Source: an uncultured Collinsella sp. (GTDB lineage Bacteria > Actinomycetota > Coriobacteriia > Coriobacteriales > Coriobacteriaceae). From it: a stretch of DNA of 21,297 nt. Below, one piece after another: positions 15,816-21,297 of this stretch. Position 1 is the first letter of the stretch; every line of letters begins with the position of its first letter. The stretch lies in NCBI GenBank assembly GCA_902490325.1, contig CABUDJ010000032.1:1-21297 (forward strand). The letters run 5' to 3'. The notes under the pieces are model-generated. The model had not been told where the DNA came from and did no database searches. It saw only the letters and a list, made by a program, of their open reading frames with translations. The position numbers and the translations under genes were made by a program.

Positions 15816-16616
15816 ATGGCAGCACGTGCGGACAAAGTTTCGCGTGTCGACCATGATGGAGTTACGTTGGTGGAGGGCGCGACATCCGATGTTCGCTTTG
15901 CCTTCACCGAGCGCGCCGGTGGCGTTTCCGAAGATGCGTACTCCTCACTCAACTTGGGCTCGCATGTTGGCGATGACCCCTTTGCTGTTCAAGAAAATCG
16001 TCGTCGTGCGCTCGAGGCTATGGGTGCCGCCGAGTGCGAGCACAACCTGCTCGTTCCCAATCAGGTCCATGGTGATCATATCGTTGCGGTGACCTCGAAC
16101 GGCGCCGATGACCTTGAGGACGTTCGCGAGCAGATTGCCGAGGGCTGTGATGCCATCGTCTGCACGGCGTATAACGTGCCCGTGCTGCTCTGCTTTGCCG
16201 ACTGCGTTCCCGTGGTGCTGGTGGCCCCCGGCGGATTTGCCGTGGTGCACTCCGGTTGGAAGGGCACGATTGCACGTATTTCCGCCAAGGCGTGCCAGGC
16301 GCTTTGCGATGCTGCCGGTTGCGATGCGAGCGACGTTTCCGCCTATATCGGCCCCCATATCTTGGGTGACGAATATGAGGTATCCCAGGAACTCATGGAT
16401 CGCTTTGCCGCCGAGTTCTCTTGCATCGATGCGAATACCTCTCGCATGCTTGATCTTTCCGCTGCCATTCGCGAGGCGCTGGTAGATGTCGGTGTCGACG
16501 CGGATAATATCGTGGATACCCAGCTTTCGACCGTGCGTCAGAACGACCGCTTTTATTCCTACCGTAACGAGGACGGCACCTGTGGGCGCCATGCTGCGAT
16601 CGGCGTGATGCTATGA
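15816..16616 (+). CDS. pgeF: Peptidoglycan editing factor PgeF / multicopper polyphenol-oxidoreductase fold protein (YfiH/YlmD)
   Basis: A member of the YfiH/YlmD (DUF152, PgeF) family. Members have been assigned purine nucleoside phosphorylase or adenosine deaminase activity, and in E. coli loss allows wrong amino acids into peptidoglycan precursors. From ATG 15816, with AGGAGG at 15803-15808, it has 266 residues. The metal-binding signature is complete: QVHG with His85, ADCVP with Cys130, and HSGWKGT with His145, plus the C-terminal RFYSYRNEDGTCGRHAAI stretch. ylmD genes often lie just downstream of ftsZ. Its TGA stop overlaps the pstS ATG in ATGA at 16613-16616, so it is the leader gene of the phosphate operon here. 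Which of the reported activities it has cannot be decided. Confidence 0.9.
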   Translation: MAARADKVSRVDHDGVTLVEGATSDVRFAFTERAGGVSEDAYSSLNLGSHVGDDPFAVQENRRRALEAMGAAECEHNLLVPNQVHGDHIVAVTSNGADDLEDVREQIAEGCDAIVCTAYNVPVLLCFADCVPVVLVAPGGFAVVHSGWKGTIARISAKACQALCDAAGCDASDVSAYIGPHILGDEYEVSQELMDRFAAEFSCIDANTSRMLDLSAAIREALVDVGVDADNIVDTQLSTVRQNDRFYSYRNEDGTCGRHAAIGVML

Positions 16617-17449
16617 GAAAGATCGTATCGGTCCTGAGCGCCGCTGTGCTTACGCTTACGCTGTGCGCCTGTTCTTCGGGATCTTCTACCTCTTCCATTA
16701 CCGTGGCCGGCTCCACGACCTGCCTTCCTATCGCCGAGATTGCGGCCGAGGGCTTTAAGGAGGAGACCGGCATCGACGTGCTCGTTTCCGGTTTGGGTTC
16801 TTCCGCTGGGATCGAGGCCGTCAGCGCCGGCACGGCCGATATCGCCAGCTCCTCCCGTGGACTCAATGCCGACGAACAGGATCTGGGCCTGACTCCCATC
16901 GTCATTGCCCACGACGGTATTGCGGTCATCGTGAACGACGACAACCCCGTCGATAACCTCTCGACCGAGCAGCTCCGCGATATCTACGCCGGCAAGATTA
17001 CCAATTGGAAAGAGGTCGGTGGCGAGGACCTGAGGATTCAGGTCATCAACCGAGACGAGGCGTCCGGTACGCGCGAGGCCTTCCGTACCATCGTGATGGA
17101 TGGCACGCCGTTCGATCGCCGCTCGGCTGTTCTTTCGGGTACGGGCCAGGTGCGCGACGTGGTATCTCGTTCGCGTGGGGCCATCGGCTACATTTCGCTG
17201 GGCTTCGTCGATAGCCTCAACGCCAAGACCTCGGTCAAGGCTGTCTCGGTCAATCATGTTGAGGCGTCCGAGAAGACGGTCGCGAGTGGCGGCTATCCCA
17301 TCTCGCGCGACCTTTACTTCTTTGTGAAGGGTGCGCCTTCGCAGCAGGCGCAGGATTACATCGACTACGTGACGTCCGAAAAGATGGACAAGCAGATTCG
17401 CGAGGCGGGCTTTATTCCCGTCACCAACGACGAGAAGGGGAGTGAGTAG
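16613..17449 (+). CDS. pstS: Phosphate ABC transporter substrate-binding lipoprotein PstS
   Basis: PstS captures phosphate outside the membrane and delivers it to PstCA. The 278 residues start with a lipoprotein signal peptide, with lipobox LCAC and lipidated Cys20, then a short Ser/Gly linker. Phosphate-contact motifs are AGSTT (32-36), ASSSRGL (78-84) and the ligand loop EASGTREAF (149-157). The length suits the compact Gram-positive PstS type and is shorter than E. coli PstS. The ATG at 16613 overlaps the pgeF stop as ATGA and has no separate Shine-Dalgarno sequence, so translation is probably by re-initiation. That is odd for a binding protein, which is usually made in excess over its permease. 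Confidence 0.95.
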   Translation: MRKIVSVLSAAVLTLTLCACSSGSSTSSITVAGSTTCLPIAEIAAEGFKEETGIDVLVSGLGSSAGIEAVSAGTADIASSSRGLNADEQDLGLTPIVIAHDGIAVIVNDDNPVDNLSTEQLRDIYAGKITNWKEVGGEDLRIQVINRDEASGTREAFRTIVMDGTPFDRRSAVLSGTGQVRDVVSRSRGAIGYISLGFVDSLNAKTSVKAVSVNHVEASEKTVASGGYPISRDLYFFVKGAPSQQAQDYIDYVTSEKMDKQIREAGFIPVTNDEKGSE

Positions 17450-17450
17450 C

Positions 17451-18377
17451 ATGGAAGCACAGGAAAACTCCCAGACTGAGCAGAATGTTCAGACGCCCAA
17501 GAAGCGCGAGCTGGCGCTCGTATCGCGCAGTACCTATATCAAGGAGAAGGCGCTGCAGTGGATCTTCTTTGCCTGCGCGTTCTTGGCGGTCGTTACCGTC
17601 ATCCTGATTTTTGTCTTTACCACGTACTCGGCGCTGCCCGTCTTTACTGACATCGGTCTGGCTGACTTCTTTAGCTTTACGTGGGCGCCTTCCGAGGGCC
17701 ACTACGGCATCTTGTCGCTGCTTGCTGGCTCGGGTCTGGTGACCGTCGGTGCGCTCGCCATGGGCGTGCCGCTGGGCGTGGGTACGGCCGTTTACCTGGT
17801 CGAGATTGCCAGCAAGCGCGTGCGCAAGCTCATCAGCCCCGCCGTTGACCTGCTGGCGGGCATACCCTCCATCATCTACGGCTTCTTTGGCATGATCATC
17901 ATCCGCCCGTTTATCGCACAACTGACCGGCGGCCTTGGTTTTGGTGCGCTGACGGCGTGGTTCGTGCTTGCCATCATGATCGTTCCTACCATCACCGCGC
18001 TCACCATCGATGCTCTCAATTCCATTCCCATGGGCATTCGCGAGGCATCGTATGCCATGGGCGCCACAAAGTGGCAGACCATCTATAAGGTCGTGCTACC
18101 TGCCGCGAAGCTGGGTATCGTTGATGCCATCGTGCTGGGTATGGGCCGTGCCATCGGCGAGACCATGGCCGTGCTCATGGTCGTAGGTAACGCCCCGGTT
18201 ATTCCCGACAGCATTGCGAGCCCCATCTCGACGCTCACGAGCCAGATTGCGCTCGACATGAGCTATTCCTCGGGTCTGCACCGCTCGGCGCTGTTCGGCA
18301 TGGGTGTGGTCCTGTTTATCATCTCCGCCACGCTGGTGGGTATCGTTCGTCTGATTTCCAAGAAGAAGAGGGGGTAG
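17451..18377 (+). CDS. pstC: Phosphate ABC transporter permease PstC
   Basis: One of two permease subunits forming the phosphate channel in the membrane. From ATG 17451, two bases after the pstS stop and with AGGGGAG eight bases upstream, it has 308 residues. The N-terminus (1-33) is hydrophilic and cytoplasmic, followed by a first helix at about 36-60 and five more. The EAA loop that contacts PstB reads EASYAMGATKWQTIYKVVLP (198-217), and GRAIGET (232-238) is the conserved PstC/PstA signature. The LLAGIPSIIYGFFG stretch (135-148) is typical. Positioned before pstA, in the canonical order. Confidence 0.95.
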   Translation: MEAQENSQTEQNVQTPKKRELALVSRSTYIKEKALQWIFFACAFLAVVTVILIFVFTTYSALPVFTDIGLADFFSFTWAPSEGHYGILSLLAGSGLVTVGALAMGVPLGVGTAVYLVEIASKRVRKLISPAVDLLAGIPSIIYGFFGMIIIRPFIAQLTGGLGFGALTAWFVLAIMIVPTITALTIDALNSIPMGIREASYAMGATKWQTIYKVVLPAAKLGIVDAIVLGMGRAIGETMAVLMVVGNAPVIPDSIASPISTLTSQIALDMSYSSGLHRSALFGMGVVLFIISATLVGIVRLISKKKRG

Positions 18378-18380
18378 GCT

Positions 18381-19286
18381 ATGTCCGATTCCGTTGACAC
18401 GACGGTCGATACGACCTCGTCGCGCGAGCGCATCAAGCGTGCCCTTTCCCACGGCAAGAAGGGCCGCATCAACAAGGACCTGTCCAACAAGATCATGCTT
18501 GGCGTGTTTCGTGCCGCTGCCTACATCACCACGCTGGTGCTGGTCGCTATCATCGCCTACGTGGTCATCAACGGCCTGCCACACATCTCGCTCGACTTTA
18601 TCTTCGGTTGGCCCCAGGGCGTCAACGCCGAGGGCGGAATTTGGCCCACGATCGTCTCGACCGTCTACGTGACGGCGCTCGCCATGCTTATCTGCACGCC
18701 GATCGCTGTGCTGGCAGCCGTCTATCTGGCCGAGTACGCCAAGCAGGGCAAGGTCGTCGAGCTCATTCGCTACGCTGCTGACGCTTTGGCCTCGGTGCCC
18801 TCCATCGTTATGGGCCTGTTTGGCTACGCCTTGTTTGTCGAGGCTATGGGCCTGGGCCTTTCGATGGTCTCGGCCGCCCTGGCGCTCGCGCTCTTGATGC
18901 TTCCCATCGTCATGCGCACCACCGAAGAAGCCATTCGCGCCGTTCCGCGCTATATCCGTTGGGGCGCGTACGGCCTGGGCGCTACCAAGTGGCAGGTCGT
19001 CTCCAAGATCGTGCTTCCTTCGGCCTTTGGCCGCATTGCCACGGGCATCGTCCTTGCCATCGGCCGTGCCATCGGCGAGACCGCCGTGGTGCTCTACACC
19101 ATGGGCCAGGCCATCAATCTACCTATTTCGCCGCTCGATTCCGGTCGTCCCATGACCGTTCACCTGTACCTGCTTGCCAACGACGGCATCAACATGAACG
19201 CAGCCTACGGCACCGCGCTCTTGCTGATGGTGATCATTTTGGCCTTCAACCTGTTTGCGCGCTTCCTGTCGCGCAAGCGTCGCTAG
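18381..19286 (+). CDS. pstA: Phosphate ABC transporter permease PstA
   Basis: The second permease subunit of the Pst importer. The 301 residues have a hydrophilic N-terminus (1-35), then six hydrophobic helices. The EAA loop is RYIRWGAYGLGATKWQVVSK followed by IVLPSAFG, and GRAIGET occurs as in PstC, with VVLYTMGQAINLPISPLDSG after it, a PstA-like ending before the last helix. DALASVPSIVMGLFG mirrors the equivalent stretch in PstC. The gene starts 3 bp after pstC with AGGGGG upstream, and pstB follows after 12 bp, so all four transporter genes share a transcript. Confidence 0.95.
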   Translation: MSDSVDTTVDTTSSRERIKRALSHGKKGRINKDLSNKIMLGVFRAAAYITTLVLVAIIAYVVINGLPHISLDFIFGWPQGVNAEGGIWPTIVSTVYVTALAMLICTPIAVLAAVYLAEYAKQGKVVELIRYAADALASVPSIVMGLFGYALFVEAMGLGLSMVSAALALALLMLPIVMRTTEEAIRAVPRYIRWGAYGLGATKWQVVSKIVLPSAFGRIATGIVLAIGRAIGETAVVLYTMGQAINLPISPLDSGRPMTVHLYLLANDGINMNAAYGTALLLMVIILAFNLFARFLSRKRR

Positions 19287-19298
19287 TTAAGGAGTCCC

Positions 19299-20102
<804 letters not shown>

Positions 20103-20153
20103 TCGGTGCGACTAGTCCCAAGCCGATCGGATCTGGTCCGGTGCGTATTCACT

Positions 20154-20174
20154 GTGCGGGCGGCATGACCGCAC
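20154..20174 (+). other. Small inverted repeat between pstB and phoU
   Basis: GTGCGG (20154-20159) and CCGCAC (20169-20174) form a perfect 6-bp stem around a 9-nt loop in the 92-bp gap. It has no T-run and ends 20 bp before the phoU ATG, close to its GGAG. It might stabilise the upstream transcript end or affect phoU translation; the role is a guess. Confidence 0.3.
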
Positions 20175-20194
20175 CCAACTGATTGGAGTGAACC

Positions 20195-21052
20195 ATGCGC
20201 AAACTGTTTTCCCGTCAGCTCATCGAGGCCCGTCACGAGATGCTGAGTATCTACGAGGCCGTCGATCTGGCCCTCCACGATGCCGTGAAGGCCTATGTGA
20301 CCGACGACCGCAAGCTCGCCACCAAGACCAAGAAGCGTACGCTTTCGATTGACGCACGCTGCGCCAACCTGGAGGCCGTCTGCTACAACCTGATTGCCAC
20401 GCAGTCACCGGTCGCCTCCGACTTCCGCTTGCTGCAGACGATCATCTACGTCGACTTTAACCTGCAGCGCATGACCGATAAGGTTCGCCAGATTTGCCGC
20501 GCCACGCGTCATATGATCAAGGCCGACATCTCGCTGCCCAAGGAGCTTGTCGGCACGGTCGAGGCCGAGGCTGAGGCCGTCTACCAGGTGCTGGGCTCTT
20601 CGCTTTCTGCGCTCGTCACCAACGACATGTCCATCATCTGCAACTTGGCCGTCGAGGACGAGCCAGTGCACGCCGCCTACGAGAAGTTCTTCCGCACCTT
20701 TAACCGCATGGACACGGGCGATTTTATGGACGACGACAGCAACTATGACGACCTGCGCCGCGCCATCATGGTATCGCGCTATCTCGATCGCATCGCCTCG
20801 ATTTCCATCGATGCCGCCTGCCGTCTGACCTTCCTGTTGACCGGACAGCGTATGACTGCCGGTGATATCGCCTGCACTGATGAGGATGAGCTCGAGAGCA
20901 TGCGCGTGCCTTCGGGCGAGGGTGTTATCATGAGGCCCGCCGTCGATGCACGCTACGTTGCCAAGGTGCCCGTTAACGAGGTCAGCGAGGGTCTTCGCTA
21001 CCTGCTCGATCATCTTGAGGATGAGGACGATGGCGAGGACGACGAGGAGTAA
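20195..21052 (+). CDS. phoU: Phosphate-specific transport system accessory protein PhoU
   Basis: PhoU is the negative modulator of phosphate uptake and of PhoR-type signalling. At 285 residues it is longer than the usual 215-240. Two helical repeats are visible: one around 53-107 with ATQSPVASDFRLLQTI and YVDFNLQRMTDKVRQI, and a second around 135-212 with SRYLDRIASISIDAA, each carrying the acidic metal-binding signature of the family. From about residue 220 there is an extra tail ending in a nearly all-acidic run (EDEDDGEDDEE). TGGAGTG nine bases upstream supports ATG 20195. It follows pstB, in the common pst-phoU arrangement. Confidence 0.92.
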   Translation: MRKLFSRQLIEARHEMLSIYEAVDLALHDAVKAYVTDDRKLATKTKKRTLSIDARCANLEAVCYNLIATQSPVASDFRLLQTIIYVDFNLQRMTDKVRQICRATRHMIKADISLPKELVGTVEAEAEAVYQVLGSSLSALVTNDMSIICNLAVEDEPVHAAYEKFFRTFNRMDTGDFMDDDSNYDDLRRAIMVSRYLDRIASISIDAACRLTFLLTGQRMTAGDIACTDEDELESMRVPSGEGVIMRPAVDARYVAKVPVNEVSEGLRYLLDHLEDEDDGEDDEE

Positions 21053-21089
21053 GTAACCCCGTTCGTCGAAAGATTGTAAATACCTAAGT

Positions 21090-21121
21090 GAGCGCGGCCT
21101 TGCACATGCGGGGCCGCGCTC
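21090..21121 (+). terminator. Long hairpin after phoU, probable terminator
   Basis: GAGCGCGGCC (21090-21099) and GGCCGCGCTC (21112-21121) form a perfect 10-bp stem. The enclosed TTGC-ACAT-GCGG can extend it to 14 bp with two G-U pairs and a tetraloop. It starts 38 bp after the phoU stop. The following sequence TTGCGTT is T-poor, so it may be a weak intrinsic terminator or a transcript-end stabiliser. It separates the pst unit from the next gene. Confidence 0.6.
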
Positions 21122-21171
21122 TTGCGTTAGCATGGGACTACTTGTTTGGCTGTCAGCGGAGGCGATTGGCA

Positions 21172-21297
21172 ATGGATAACTATTTGGACTTGATGCGCGC
21201 TCGCCGCGAGCAGATTCTGGAACGTTTTTATGCGGCGCTCGATCGCGCGGGCCGTCCCCACGACGCCGCGAGCCTCATTGCCGTTGAATCAGCTCGG
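21172..21297 (+). CDS. Probable YggS/YlmE family PLP-binding protein, N-terminal fragment
   Basis: An open frame runs from ATG 21172 to the window edge, giving 42 residues with no stop. GGAGG at 21158-21162 is a good ribosome binding site. The layout MDNYLDLMRARREQILERF followed by LDRAGRPHDAASLIAV matches the opening of YggS/YlmE proteins, where a helix and an AGR motif precede the first strand and its PLP lysine (LIAVSKT). Here the strand is followed by ESAR, so the expected SK is absent, either a real change or an edge effect. YlmE is a usual neighbour of YlmD (PgeF) downstream of ftsZ, which supports the call. It is cut by the window end. Confidence 0.6.
   Translation, partial: MDNYLDLMRARREQILERFYAALDRAGRPHDAASLIAVESAR

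Overview
The window is GC-rich and every recognisable gene lies on the + strand. Gene content and order (dcw cluster without ftsA, FtsZ and divisome proteins with long basic tails, pst-phoU beside the cluster) suggest an actinobacterial lineage. The protein wording looks most like the class Coriobacteriia, probably Collinsella or a close relative. That placement rests on recognition of sequence style, not on a search.

Positions 1-15660 hold a division and cell wall (dcw) cluster: mraZ, rsmH, ftsL, ftsI, murF, mraY, murD, ftsW, murG, murC, murB, ftsQ, ftsZ. Most genes are separated by 3-20 bp or overlap (ftsW/murG by 11 bp, murB/ftsQ by 44 bp), so long shared transcripts are likely. The first 80 bp contain a convincing promoter with a 10-bp-period MraZ box and two look-alike palindromes. 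murE is missing between ftsI and murF; a 126-bp gap with a dyad sits there instead. ftsZ is preceded by a 199-bp gap containing an AT-rich stretch and is closed by a strong intrinsic terminator.

Positions 15661-21121 hold a second transcription unit: pgeF (ylmD/yfiH family), then pstS, pstC, pstA, pstB and phoU. The pgeF stop and pstS start share an ATGA overlap, so a peptidoglycan-linked enzyme is translationally coupled to the high-affinity phosphate importer. A 7-4-7 direct repeat with Pho-box-like architecture lies upstream of pgeF. A long hairpin after phoU probably ends the unit.

From 21172 to the edge there is the start of what looks like a YggS/YlmE family gene. In many Gram-positive genomes ylmD and ylmE are neighbours downstream of ftsZ, so here the phosphate operon appears to sit between them.

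Together the genes make the lipid II precursor (MurB, C, D, F, MraY, MurG), polymerise and cross-link it at the septum (FtsW, FtsI with FtsL and FtsQ), organise the Z ring (FtsZ), and bring in phosphate. I saw no mobile element, CRISPR array, tRNA or rRNA. The window is mostly a well-known locus; the unusual material is in its control regions and gene arrangement rather than in an unknown protein system.
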